The notes under the pieces were generated by a model. It was not told the DNA's origin and searched no databases. It saw only the letters and a list, made by a program, of their open reading frames with translations. A DNA stretch of 64,000 nt from Lachnospiraceae bacterium (GTDB lineage Bacteria > Bacillota > Clostridia > Lachnospirales > Lachnospiraceae): the NCBI GenBank assembly GCA_910576125.1, contig CAJTHM010000010.1:1-64000 (forward strand), read 5' to 3'. Numbering within the stretch: position 1 is the first letter of the stretch; the number at the start of each line of letters is the position of its first letter. Below are positions 52,413-60,659 of this stretch, piece after piece. Made by a program: the position numbers and the translations under genes.

Positions 52413-52871
52413 ATGGAAAGCAGAATCCGGGAGATATCCGCAATTCGGGTCACGATAGGGCGGGCGAAGCTGGCGAGAGATGAAAAAAGCGTCCAGAAGA
52501 TATTTGAGGTGCTGGAAAAGTGCCTGATTCCCTGTGAGTGCATGGCAATCAACATCGACTGGCTGGCAATTGTGATAAGGAAATCGGAGGGCGGAAAGAT
52601 AAACCGCTTCATCGCCATGCTGAAAGAGGAGCTGGACGGAACCAGTATCGAGGTGAACGGGGAACTGAGGCTGCTCTATATTGAGCAGGGGCATTTCACA
52701 ACCCGGAGAATCGGCATAATCGTCTCCAGTCTTTCCATGCAGGATATAGAAATCAACATGCAGCGCTATGTACGGTGCGAAGACAGGCTTGTAATCGGCG
52801 TGTCCGTGGAGGATGTGAGCAGGGCGCACCGGATTATCAGGGGGATTCTGGATGCGGATTATCGAATCTGA
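52413..52871 (+). CDS. ACT-domain-like protein
   Basis: The 152-residue protein looks like two ACT-type modules: ISAIRVTIGRAKLARDEKSV with IPCECMAINIDWLAIVIRKS, and RLLYIEQGHFTTRRIGIIVS onward, similar to the C-terminal regulatory part of aspartate kinases. It has no kinase domain. ACT domains bind amino acids, so it may be a stand-alone sensor. The assignment rests on pattern alone. The ribosome site is weak. Confidence 0.45.
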   Translation: MESRIREISAIRVTIGRAKLARDEKSVQKIFEVLEKCLIPCECMAINIDWLAIVIRKSEGGKINRFIAMLKEELDGTSIEVNGELRLLYIEQGHFTTRRIGIIVSSLSMQDIEINMQRYVRCEDRLVIGVSVEDVSRAHRIIRGILDADYRI

Positions 52872-52992
52872 ACCCCGTGTGCGGCGGGATGTTTAAAGCC
52901 GCGCATCAGCTCAGGCCGCTGTCATACTCCGTGACGGACGATATCCGTATACGGTTCTGCGATACTTTCTGATATAGGATACAAGAACTCCT

Positions 52993-53072
52993 TGCTTTTT
53001 CCCGGACAGTCTATTATAATAGAAATACAAAATATAGGCAGAATAATCAATAAGAACACAAGATATAGAATT
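52993..53072 (+). promoter_or_regulatory. nrdDG promoter with paired NrdR-like boxes
   Basis: TTGCTT (52993-52998), 17 nt, TATAAT (53016-53021). Downstream, ATACAAAATATAGG (core 53029-53038) and ACACAAGATATAGA (core 53060-53069) resemble NrdR boxes (ACACWATATATWGTGT). Their cores are 31 bp apart, three helix turns, as known for NrdR sites. NrdR represses nucleotide reductases when dATP is plentiful. Confidence 0.65.
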
Positions 53073-53135
53073 CAGCCGTATCCGTTGAGCTGACGGTGCG
53101 GCTATCTGTATGTCGAGTGGGCGAGGAGCGATGGT

Positions 53136-55265
53136 ATGATGAGGATTCAGAAAAGAGACGGACGCGTGGTGCCTTATGAGGAGGAGAAGATTGTAGCCGC
53201 CATTCAGAAAGCCAATAACGAGGTGGAGGAGAAAGACAGGGCCGATCAGGCGCTGGTGGAGGAGATACTGGAGGCCGTGCAGGGAGAGGAACAGGAGCTG
53301 CAGGCCGTGGAGCATGTGCAGGACATCATCGAGAGGCATCTGGTGCAGCACAATAAGTACGCCCTTTCCAAGAAGTACATTGTATACCGCTATCAGAGGA
53401 GCCTTCTGCGCAAATCCAACACCACGGATGAATCTATACTGAAGCTGATCCGCAATGAGAACAAGGAGCTGGCGGAGGAGAATTCCAATAAGAATACCCG
53501 TCTCGCCTCCACCCAGCGGGACTATATCGCCGGGGAGGTCTCCCGGGACGTGACCAGGCGCATGCTGCTGCCGGAGCACATTTCCATGGCCCATGACAAC
53601 GGCGTGCTCCATTTTCATGACGCGGATTACTTTATCCAGCCTATCTTCAACTGCTGCCTGATCGACATCAAGGATATGCTGGACAATGGAACCTCCATCA
53701 ATGGGAAGATGATAGAGTCTCCCAAGAGCTTCCAGGTGGCCTGTACGGTCACCACCCAGATTATCGCCGCCGTGGCCAGCAACCAGTATGGCGGGCAGTC
53801 GGTGAACATCAAGCATCTGGGGAAATATCTGCGCAAGAGCAGGGAGAAGTTCCGTGCCCAGCTGGATGAGGAATTCGGAGGTTCCCTTGACGAGGCCGCA
53901 AAGGAGAAAATCGTGGAGCTGCGCCTGCAGGACGAGCTGCGCTCCGGCGTCCAGACCATTCAGTACCAGATCAATACACTGATGACTACAAACGGACAGT
54001 CGCCTTTCGTGACTTTGTTCCTGCATATCGACGATGAGGACGAGTATGTGGAGGAGACGGTTCGGATTATCGAGGAAATCCTGAACCAGCGCATTCAGGG
54101 AACCAAGAATGAAAAGGGAGTCTACGTGACACCGGCATTCCCGAAGCTGGTGTATGTGCTGGATGAGAACAACTGCCTGAAAGGCGGAAAATACGATTCT
54201 GTCACCCGCCTTGCCGCCAGATGCTCGGCAAAGCGCATGTATCCGGACTATATTTCGGCAAAAAAGATGCGGGAGAACTACGAGGGCAATGTGTTCTCCT
54301 GTATGGGCTGCCGTTCTTTCCTGTCCCCCTGGAAGGACGAGAACGGAAACTATAAATGGGAGGGGCGGTTCAACCAGGGCGTGGTCAGCCTGAACCTCCC
54401 ACAGATAGGCATCATCTCGGGAGGGGACGAGGAGATTTTCTGGAAACGGCTGGACGAGCGGCTGGAATTATGCTATGAGGCCCTGATGTGCAGGCATAAG
54501 GCCCTGCTGGGGACTCTGTCCGATGTAAGCCCCATCCACTGGCAGTACGGGGCCATCGCCCGGCTGAAAAAGGGAGAGAAGATTGACAAGCTGCTCTACG
54601 GCGGATATTCCACCATGTCCCTGGGCTATATCGGCCTCTATGAGCTGACCTGGCTCATGAAAGGCTGCAGCCATACGAAGCCCGAGGGCAAGGAATTCGC
54701 CCTGCGGGTCATGGATTACCTGAAAGAGGCTGCCGCCGGATGGCGGGAGGAGACGGGAATCGGCTTCAGCCTCTATGGGACGCCTGCGGAGACATTGTGC
54801 TACCGCTTTGCTCGCATCGATAGGGAGAAATACGGCGACATCCCCAACGTGACGGACAAGGGATATTACACCAATTCCTATCACGTGGATGTACGTGAGC
54901 CAATAGATGCATTCACGAAATTCCGATTTGAGAGCGAGTTCCAGAACAAATCCCTGGGCGGCGCGATTTCCTATGTGGAGGTGCCCAACCTCCTGAATAA
55001 TGTGGAGGCCGTGGAGGAAGTGATACGTTTCATCTACGACAATATCCAATACGGCGAGTTCAACACCAAGTCGGACTATTGCCATGTCTGCGGATATGAC
55101 GGGGAAATCATGGTCAATGAGGACAATGAGTGGGAATGCCCTCAGTGCCGCAATAAGGACCATTCCAAGATGAATGTCACCAGGCGCACCTGCGGGTATC
55201 TGGGAGAGAATTTCTGGAACATGGGCAAGACAAAGGAAATCAAGTCGAGGGTGCTGCATCTATGA
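53136..55265 (+). CDS. nrdD: Anaerobic ribonucleoside-triphosphate reductase
   Basis: The 709-residue protein starts with an ATP cone (IQKRDGRVVPYEEEKIVAAI), continues with the class III reductase barrel (HDADYFIQPIFNCCLIDIKD, SCMGCRSFLSPWKDENGNYK), and ends with a Cys4 zinc site (CHVCGYDGEI...CPQC) and the glycyl-radical loop RTCGYLG with Gly687. It makes deoxyribonucleotides without oxygen. It overlaps nrdG by 4 nt. NrdR-like boxes lie upstream. Confidence 0.95.
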   Translation: MMRIQKRDGRVVPYEEEKIVAAIQKANNEVEEKDRADQALVEEILEAVQGEEQELQAVEHVQDIIERHLVQHNKYALSKKYIVYRYQRSLLRKSNTTDESILKLIRNENKELAEENSNKNTRLASTQRDYIAGEVSRDVTRRMLLPEHISMAHDNGVLHFHDADYFIQPIFNCCLIDIKDMLDNGTSINGKMIESPKSFQVACTVTTQIIAAVASNQYGGQSVNIKHLGKYLRKSREKFRAQLDEEFGGSLDEAAKEKIVELRLQDELRSGVQTIQYQINTLMTTNGQSPFVTLFLHIDDEDEYVEETVRIIEEILNQRIQGTKNEKGVYVTPAFPKLVYVLDENNCLKGGKYDSVTRLAARCSAKRMYPDYISAKKMRENYEGNVFSCMGCRSFLSPWKDENGNYKWEGRFNQGVVSLNLPQIGIISGGDEEIFWKRLDERLELCYEALMCRHKALLGTLSDVSPIHWQYGAIARLKKGEKIDKLLYGGYSTMSLGYIGLYELTWLMKGCSHTKPEGKEFALRVMDYLKEAAAGWREETGIGFSLYGTPAETLCYRFARIDREKYGDIPNVTDKGYYTNSYHVDVREPIDAFTKFRFESEFQNKSLGGAISYVEVPNLLNNVEAVEEVIRFIYDNIQYGEFNTKSDYCHVCGYDGEIMVNEDNEWECPQCRNKDHSKMNVTRRTCGYLGENFWNMGKTKEIKSRVLHL

Positions 55266-55795
55266 ATTATGCGACTATCAAGAAGACGGACGTGGCCAAT
55301 GGCCCCGGCATACGGGTGTCCCTGTTCGTCAGCGGCTGTACCCACCGCTGCAAGGGATGTTTCAACAGCGAGGCCTGGGATTTCGGCTATGGGCAGCGCT
55401 ATACGAAGGAGACGGAGCGGGAAATCCTGGAGGCCCTTGCGCCGGAGTATATCCGTGGACTGAGCCTGCTGGGCGGGGAGCCTATGGAACCGGAGAACAG
55501 AGGAACGGTGCTGTCGCTGGTGAAAAAGGTGCGGCAGACGTACCCCGGGAAAGATATCTGGTGCTACACAGGGTATGACTATGAGAAAGACCTGCTGCGG
55601 TGGGCGGAGCGGGAAACGCCGGACGAAAGCCATGAAGCGCAGACGGCAAGGCTGCTCTCCCTCATTGACGTGCTCGTGGACGGAGAGTTCGTGGAGGAGA
55701 AAAAGAACCTCCGCCTGGCTTTCCGGGGGTCGGAGAATCAGCGGCTGATTGACGTGAAAGAGTCTCTGCGCCAGGGCAGAACCGTGTGCCTGTGA
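55262..55795 (+). CDS. nrdG: Anaerobic ribonucleotide reductase activating protein
   Basis: The 177-residue radical SAM protein has the CX3CX2C iron-sulfur motif at Cys26, Cys30 and Cys33 (SGCTHRCKGCFN) and the SAM-binding LSLLGGEPMEPENRG. It makes the glycyl radical on NrdD. The ATG overlaps the nrdD stop. A bidirectional terminator follows. Confidence 0.93.
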   Translation: MNYATIKKTDVANGPGIRVSLFVSGCTHRCKGCFNSEAWDFGYGQRYTKETEREILEALAPEYIRGLSLLGGEPMEPENRGTVLSLVKKVRQTYPGKDIWCYTGYDYEKDLLRWAERETPDESHEAQTARLLSLIDVLVDGEFVEEKKNLRLAFRGSENQRLIDVKESLRQGRTVCL

Positions 55796-55815
55796 AGCCT
55801 GTAACGGTTTCTTGT

Positions 55816-55845
55816 AAGGAGCTTTCCGGCGGGAAAGCTCCTTTT
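55816..55845. terminator. Bidirectional terminator after nrdG
   Basis: AAGGAGCTTTCC and GGGAAAGCTCCTT form a long stem around GGC, with TTTT on the plus strand and an AA/TT flank for the converging TetR gene. Confidence 0.8.
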
Positions 55846-55858
55846 GTGACGGCAATTT

Positions 55859-56407
55859 CTATGACAGACCGTGTGAAATCAGGCGGATGGTGAGCTGAAT
55901 CATGTCCTCCATGGGCTCTTTCCGTCCGCCTTTTACCCATTGCCTGTAGATCCCGGTGAGGCAGTTATTGATATAGATAATCAGATAGAGCCTCTTGTCG
56001 GGAGGGTATTGGTCATAATCTTCGTCAAAGCAGAGAATGTCTTCGCTTTCAGCCTGCGTTTCAGCAATAGGGCAGTGTCCCTTGCTGTTCAATATCTTTT
56101 CATCCAGCTTATCTGCGGATTCCGAAAATGCATAACAATTGCGCACGATTTTTTCCAGGTCGGCGGGAAACTTAGCATCTTTGACCGGTTCCAGAAAACG
56201 CTTCATTGTGTCCGTCTGCATCTTGTGCAGCAGATTATCCATGGAAGCATAGTGCAGATAGAATGTCTTGCGGTTGATTTGGGCCCGCAGAGACAGTTCT
56301 TGTATGGTAATCTGCTGATAATCCATTTCCGCCAGCATCTCCCGGAAATTTTTCTGTATCAGAGCCTCTGTTTTCTGGTAACGCAAGTCCTCCTGCTTTT
56401 TTCTCAT
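55859..56407 (-). CDS. TetR-family regulator
   Basis: The 182-residue protein has a TetR N-terminal domain: RYQKTEALIQKNFREMLAEM, then ITIQELSLRAQINRKTFYLH (residues about 35-55). The C-terminal domain resembles TetR_C groups with INNCLTGIYRQWVKGGRKEP near the end. The start at 56407 follows AGGGAGGTTCGT; 10 further upstream codons are possible. The target is unknown. Confidence 0.82.
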   Translation of the reverse strand: MRKKQEDLRYQKTEALIQKNFREMLAEMDYQQITIQELSLRAQINRKTFYLHYASMDNLLHKMQTDTMKRFLEPVKDAKFPADLEKIVRNCYAFSESADKLDEKILNSKGHCPIAETQAESEDILCFDEDYDQYPPDKRLYLIIYINNCLTGIYRQWVKGGRKEPMEDMIQLTIRLISHGLS

Positions 56408-56602
56408 ACGAACCTCCCTGATGCTATTCCGGAACATTCTGTGGTTTCGATTAATCTACATTTTCTGGAGAATGTGGATTAAGTAACAAATTCTGACAAT
56501 TGACCATTGATATGCCGATTCGATTTGAATTATAATACAAAAGTGAGTAATAAGCAATAAAATATGAGCAAAAGCTGAATCTAAGGAAAGTGAGGAAAAA
56601 AC

Positions 56603-56926
56603 ATGGGAAAACTCGAAAAAATTGAAAAACTGGCAAGTAAGGGCAAAGCAGATAAGTTGCTGGGATTTGTAGGCGACAAGGATAAGGAAGTGAGATTGGC
56701 GGCAATTGCCAGTGTCTCCGGCATGATAGAAAATGAGGATGTCCGCAATACTGTAGTCGGACTGACGGAAGACGCGGACCCGGATATCCGCAAGGCTGCT
56801 ATAACGGCTCTGGGTTCCGGCCGGGGCAGCTATGTGGAAACCAGACTGAGGTACTGTCTGACTCATGAAAAGGACGAGAATGTGCTTCAGGCTGTAAGGG
56901 CTGCATTAGAAAATATTAAGAAATAA
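56603..56926 (+). CDS. HEAT-repeat protein
   Basis: The 107-residue protein is built of about three HEAT repeats: DKEVRLAAIASVSGMIENED, DPDIRKAAITALGSGRGSYV, DENVLQAVRAALENIKK. HEAT repeats bind proteins; no enzymatic residue is seen. It stands alone with GAAAGTGAGGAAAAAAC upstream and a terminator downstream. Confidence 0.75.
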   Translation: MGKLEKIEKLASKGKADKLLGFVGDKDKEVRLAAIASVSGMIENEDVRNTVVGLTEDADPDIRKAAITALGSGRGSYVETRLRYCLTHEKDENVLQAVRAALENIKK

Positions 56927-56928
56927 AA

Positions 56929-56988
56929 AAGCTGCTGCCCGATGCAGAATCCATTGCGCGGGTTCTGCATTTTGCGGCAGCTCTTTTT
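56929..56988 (+). terminator. Terminator after HEAT-repeat gene
   Basis: AGCTGCTGCC pairs with GCGGCAGCT, with an inner ATGCAGAA / TTCTGCAT stem, followed by TTTTT. Confidence 0.8.
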
Positions 56989-57056
56989 AAGATATGTGCA
57001 AGTCTGTGCCGGTGAATGGTTTGAGAGTGTCATGGCGCTGTAAATGCATCTGGGAT

Positions 57057-58187
57057 TCAGGGCAGGCTGTCGATCAACCGGTTCAGCTGGATGAAAAATT
57101 CATCGGATTCCACCAGCTTCAACTTATCGTAATAATATACGGCGTCGTAGACAGAAATCATAAGCGTGCGCCATTCCGTGGTGATGAGGCCGTTTTCTCC
57201 CGCCGGGTTCTCCGGGTGGTATTCCACAAGGGTGTTCTCCGGGATGTCCAGTTCCACATCTAAGGCATTGTCCGGGCAGAGAGTATCCCAGTCCGTGGTG
57301 ACGATGTAATCTCCGTCCATGGTGACCTCAATCTGGGGATGGTGCGGGTAGAGGGTGGTGTAGCGGCCGTCCCTTGTAAGGTCGCCGCCTGCGTATTCTT
57401 CCCATATCTGCAACTCGCTGTCCAGGTCACAGACAGGGATGACATAGCTGCGGCCAGCTTTCAGGGAAAAATAGGAATCCATCAGATAGGTGTCATCTTC
57501 TATCAGGACGGAGGTGTCGGACAGGGATTCATCTCCGTACCATACACGGTTTACCGTCAACTTGTACACTACGGAAGAGGACTGGTTGTGGTACAGCTCC
57601 TTAGGGCCGAATTTGTCATTATAGGTATCGTAGGTGTATTGTTTGAGATATATATCTGTAATCGTACCCTCTAAAATTGCGCTGGATTCAGACAGCATGT
57701 CTTCGCTGAACGGCAGTATTTCCGCGGTGGACTGGCTGACTGCGGAATAGTGTGACAGAATCTCCGGCCTGATTTGGCCCTGGGGGAGGGACAGGGAACT
57801 GTAGCTGACAGGGAGGCTGGCCTGCTGCTCTGTGCTGCGGCTGACTTCGCTGCCGCCGCTGCCCGCGGAAGAAGCAGCGGCAGAAGTGATTGCTTCGCCT
57901 GCGTCTTGGGGCAGCGGGGCCCCGGTATTGCTGTTGCTGTTTTTGGCAAGAGCATTGGGATTGTTGCTGTCATCGAGAGCGACAACCGGATTACTGCTTT
58001 CAGCTCCGTCTGCAGAGGTATCGAAAGCAGAGATATCATTCTCAGCCTGCCATATCCTGATACTAAATACGGCTATAAGGCATAGGGCTGCAGCCTGAGC
58101 GATGCGCTTCCTCCGTTTCCGCCTGGCCATTAAAATAGCATCCCGCCGTTCCAGTACGATTCTGGCGATTTCTCTGTCATTCTTCAT
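57057..58187 (-). CDS. Membrane protein paired with ECF sigma factor (anti-sigma candidate)
   Basis: The 376-residue protein has a short basic cytoplasmic N-terminus (MKNDREIARIVLERRDAILM), one transmembrane segment (IAQAAALCLIAVFSIRIW, about 30-48), a Ser/Gly/Ala-rich linker (about 65-120) and an extracellular beta-rich domain. The start at 58187 follows AAAGGAGGATTTTG and overlaps the sigma gene by 11 nt. By position it is the anti-sigma factor or sensor for the sigma protein; no known anti-sigma domain is certain. Confidence 0.65.
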   Translation of the reverse strand: MKNDREIARIVLERRDAILMARRKRRKRIAQAAALCLIAVFSIRIWQAENDISAFDTSADGAESSNPVVALDDSNNPNALAKNSNSNTGAPLPQDAGEAITSAAASSAGSGGSEVSRSTEQQASLPVSYSSLSLPQGQIRPEILSHYSAVSQSTAEILPFSEDMLSESSAILEGTITDIYLKQYTYDTYNDKFGPKELYHNQSSSVVYKLTVNRVWYGDESLSDTSVLIEDDTYLMDSYFSLKAGRSYVIPVCDLDSELQIWEEYAGGDLTRDGRYTTLYPHHPQIEVTMDGDYIVTTDWDTLCPDNALDVELDIPENTLVEYHPENPAGENGLITTEWRTLMISVYDAVYYYDKLKLVESDEFFIQLNRLIDSLP

Positions 58188-58737
58188 ATACAAAATCCTC
58201 CTTTTCCAGCTCCTGCCGGAGCGATTTCTTTGCCCGATAAGCAAGGTTCTCAATCTGCCGTTTGCTTTTTTTCATGATGACAGCCGTCTGGGAGTTATCG
58301 AAGTCTTCAAAGTAGAGCAGGTACAGAACCTGACTGTACTCCGGCTTCAGCCTGTGGAGCGCCCTGTGCAAAATGATGCGCTCCTCTGTCCTGAGATAGG
58401 ACTGTTCAAGGCTTTCCTCATCGTCTGCCAGCTGTTCCAGATTCTCCGGGGACAGCTCTTTGAACCTGGAACAGCGCCTGAGATAGTCTGTGGCCACATT
58501 CCGCCCGATGGTATAGAGCCATGTCTTAAAAGTGCATCTGTGCCCGAAACCGGGCCTTTTGGTCACCAGCTTTACAAAGGTCTCCTCCATCAGCTCCTCG
58601 GCAAGGCATATATTTCCCGTGAAACTGTTCAGATACAGGATAAGGCCATCCTTGTAATCCCCTATGAGTTCCACAAGGCCCTCGTCATCACCTGCAAGGA
58701 AACGGCGGTAGCTGCTTGCACCGTTATCCATGTTCAT
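58177..58737 (-). CDS. ECF-type sigma factor
   Basis: The 186-residue protein has region 2 (NICLAEELMEETFVKLVTKR, TFKTWLYTIGRNVATDYLRR) and region 4 (LKPEYSQVLYLLYFEDFDNS, QTAVIMKKSKRQIENLAYRA). It would direct polymerase to a small stress regulon when released by the membrane protein encoded just downstream. The gene pair is followed by no other co-directional gene in the window. Confidence 0.88.
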   Translation of the reverse strand: MNMDNGASSYRRFLAGDDEGLVELIGDYKDGLILYLNSFTGNICLAEELMEETFVKLVTKRPGFGHRCTFKTWLYTIGRNVATDYLRRCSRFKELSPENLEQLADDEESLEQSYLRTEERIILHRALHRLKPEYSQVLYLLYFEDFDNSQTAVIMKKSKRQIENLAYRAKKSLRQELEKEDFVYEE

Positions 58738-58965
58738 GCCCCCCCTTCTGTCTATTAGACGCGTGAAACGCGGAATTCTCTCAGTGGAAATTAAATTTAT
58801 CTGTCCTTTATGCTCTATTCTATATGATTTGATGGCAGCATGCCATTATAAAAGCTGAGAATTGGAAATTGTCCAATATTATATTTGCTGTTTGGACGTG
58901 GTCATAGTATAATAAAATTGTATTTATGATATACAGCGAATTGAAAGGAAAGCGAGGAAATAACC

Positions 58966-59346
58966 GTGACTGTAAACGAATCAGCGGAAAACTATCTGGA
59001 AACGATTCTGATACTGAGTAAAAAACTTCCCGTGGTTCGCTCTGTGGACATTGCCGAGGAGCTGGGATTCAAGAAACCCAGCGTCAGCGTGGCGATGAAG
59101 CATCTGCGGGAAAAAGAGCACATCATCGTGGACAAATCCGGCTTCATCACCCTGACACCTGCCGGCAGGGAGATTGCAGAGATGATTTATGAGCGCCACC
59201 AGCTGCTGTCCTCCTGGCTGATACAGCTGGGGGTGCCGGAGAAGACCGCGGTGGAGGACGCCTGCAAGATTGAGCATGTCATCAGCAAGGAGAGCTTTCG
59301 GGCAATCAAGGATTATGTGGGGAATATAGTGGCCGAAGAAAAGTGA
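58966..59346 (+). CDS. DtxR/MntR-type metal-dependent regulator
   Basis: The 126-residue protein has the DtxR winged helix (NYLETILILSKKLPVVRSVD, IAEELGFKKPSVSVAMKHLR) and a metal-binding dimer helix (GREIAEMIYERHQLLSSWLI, EDACKIEHVISKESF with Glu and His ligands). It lacks the SH3-like third domain, as do MntR proteins. The start is GTG at 58966. The feo operon 600 nt downstream carries two matching TTAG/CTAA palindromes, its probable targets. Confidence 0.88.
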   Translation: MTVNESAENYLETILILSKKLPVVRSVDIAEELGFKKPSVSVAMKHLREKEHIIVDKSGFITLTPAGREIAEMIYERHQLLSSWLIQLGVPEKTAVEDACKIEHVISKESFRAIKDYVGNIVAEEK

Positions 59347-59583
59347 CAGGACTCATTCTTTTTGGGCAGTCGTTCGTCAATAGGGAGTCATTCCGACAAA
59401 ACAGTGCCAAACGCTTCTCTCCGTGCTGAAGTTGCGGATATATGCCTGTTTCTCATCCATACTGACAGCTTTGTGAAAAACGCAGACAGAGTCTGCTGAA
59501 ATATCCTCTTGCAAAATAGTAAAAAATAATTACAATAGAGGACAAGACAAAAGCCCGCGGGAGAGCGGCTGGATCCGGAGAGC

Positions 59584-59925
59584 GTGCGGAAATCCTATGA
59601 GCTGGGCGCTAAGTTTTTCGGGGAGAGGTTCGGGGTAGACCCGGTTGTCTTCGTATGCCATTCAGGGCTGCTGTTCCCCCGCAACAAGGAGGTGCTCTCG
59701 CCGGATTCCAACCTGTATTCCTTCATTTCGGACTATGATATCCTGAAGACAGAGGAATATGACGATTATTCGGAGGCCTGGAGACTGTTCGACGTAAATT
59801 ATGAGGGAGACGTGGAAAAATTGCCGCAGGATACCTCATTCCGGCGGGCCTGTGCGGAATGGATTCGAAAAGGGGAAAGGACGGGCGGCGCCTACGGCGT
59901 ACATATGTTGCAGGACAAAACGTAA
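59584..59925 (+). pseudogene. Acyltransferase C-terminal fragment
   Basis: The frame encodes SVRKSYELGAKFFGERFGVD, VVFVCHSGLLFPRNKEVL and WRLFDVNYEGDVEKLPQDTS, resembling the C-terminal domain of clostridial acyltransferases with a GNAT-like fold. Full-length proteins are about three times as long. No ATG with a ribosome site precedes it; the frame is open upstream to about 59,540. I read it as the end of a lost gene. The 237 nt before it hold no recognisable gene. Confidence 0.5.
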
Positions 59926-59943
59926 ATTTTTTAAAAATAGTTA

Positions 59944-60002
59944 TTGACAACAGACATTGGTTAGCATATACTAACAATCAGAGGGGATGAGAATCATTCT
60001 CA
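59944..60002 (+). promoter_or_regulatory. feoA promoter with DtxR-type and Fur-like sites
   Basis: TTGACA (59944-59949), 17 nt, TATACT (59967-59972). The palindrome TTAGCATATACTAA (59961-59974) covers the -10. TGAGAATCATTCTCA (59988-60002) resembles a 7-1-7 Fur box (TGATAATCATTATCA) with two changes. Both would report iron status. Confidence 0.7.
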
Positions 60003-60053
60003 AACAGAGTGATGATTCATCCTCAAAGGGTTCAAAAGAAGGAGGATGCGTAT

Positions 60054-60263
60054 ATGCCGTTGTCAATGGCCCATGCGGGAGAGAGCAATGTAATCAAAAA
60101 GGTAGGCGGCAGGGAGGAGACCAGGAAATTCCTGGAAAACCTAGGGTTCGTAGTGGGAGGAGCCGTGACCGTTATCTCCGAGGCAGGCGGAAATATCATC
60201 GTCAATGTAAAGGAATCCAGGGTAGCCATAGGCAAGGATATGGCCAACAGAATAATGGTGTAG
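60054..60263 (+). CDS. feoA: FeoA protein 1
   Basis: The 69-residue protein is a FeoA SH3-like domain: ETRKFLENLGFVVGGAVTVI and NIIVNVKESRVAIGKDMANR. FeoA supports FeoB in ferrous iron import. The start at 60054 follows GAAGGAGGATGCG; an in-frame upstream ATG at 60009 lies over the leader. A second FeoA gene follows 13 nt later. Confidence 0.88.
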   Translation: MPLSMAHAGESNVIKKVGGREETRKFLENLGFVVGGAVTVISEAGGNIIVNVKESRVAIGKDMANRIMV

Positions 60264-60276
60264 GAGGAGCGTGGCA

Positions 60277-60498
60277 ATGAGCACATTGAAAGATACTGCC
60301 TGCGGGCAGACTGTAAAGGTAAAGAAGCTGTCCGGTGAAGGGCCGGTCAAAAGGCGCATCATGGACATGGGAATCACGAAGGGCGTGGATGTCTATGTGA
60401 GAAAGGCAGCTCCCCTGGGAGACCCCATTGAGGTGACAGTCAGAGGCTATGAATTGTCCTTGCGCAAAGCGGATGCAGAAATGATAGAGGTGGAGTGA
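60277..60498 (+). CDS. feoA: FeoA protein 2
   Basis: The 73-residue protein has the FeoA pattern: VKKLSGEGPVKRRIMDMGIT and VTVRGYELSLRKADAEMIEV. The start at 60277 is preferred to GTG at 60271 because AGGAGG lies nine bases before it. Two FeoA-type proteins before FeoB are common in Clostridia. Confidence 0.88.
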   Translation: MSTLKDTACGQTVKVKKLSGEGPVKRRIMDMGITKGVDVYVRKAAPLGDPIEVTVRGYELSLRKADAEMIEVE

Positions 60499-60535
60499 CC
60501 CCGGCCCATACTGCATCATTTTTTAGGACATGCGG

Positions 60536-60549
60536 TTAGTTTATGCTAA
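60536..60549. promoter_or_regulatory. Second DtxR-type operator before feoB
   Basis: TTAGTTTATGCTAA differs at one position from the reverse complement (TTAGTATATGCTAA) of the operator at 59961-59974. It lies 110 nt before feoB in the feoA-feoB spacer and may control an internal promoter. Confidence 0.6.
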
Positions 60550-60659
60550 TGAAAAGTAGCTGAGACAAATCAAAATCAGAAAAGCAACATCTGCCAGGAA
60601 TCCACATCGTGAAGCGGTGATGGAGACAGATGCGCACTGAAATAGGAGGAAGCGTTAAA

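Noticed and set aside
52911..54026. Minus-strand frame over nrdD
   Set aside because: It covers the nrdDG promoter and the nrdD N-terminus; nrdD is certain.
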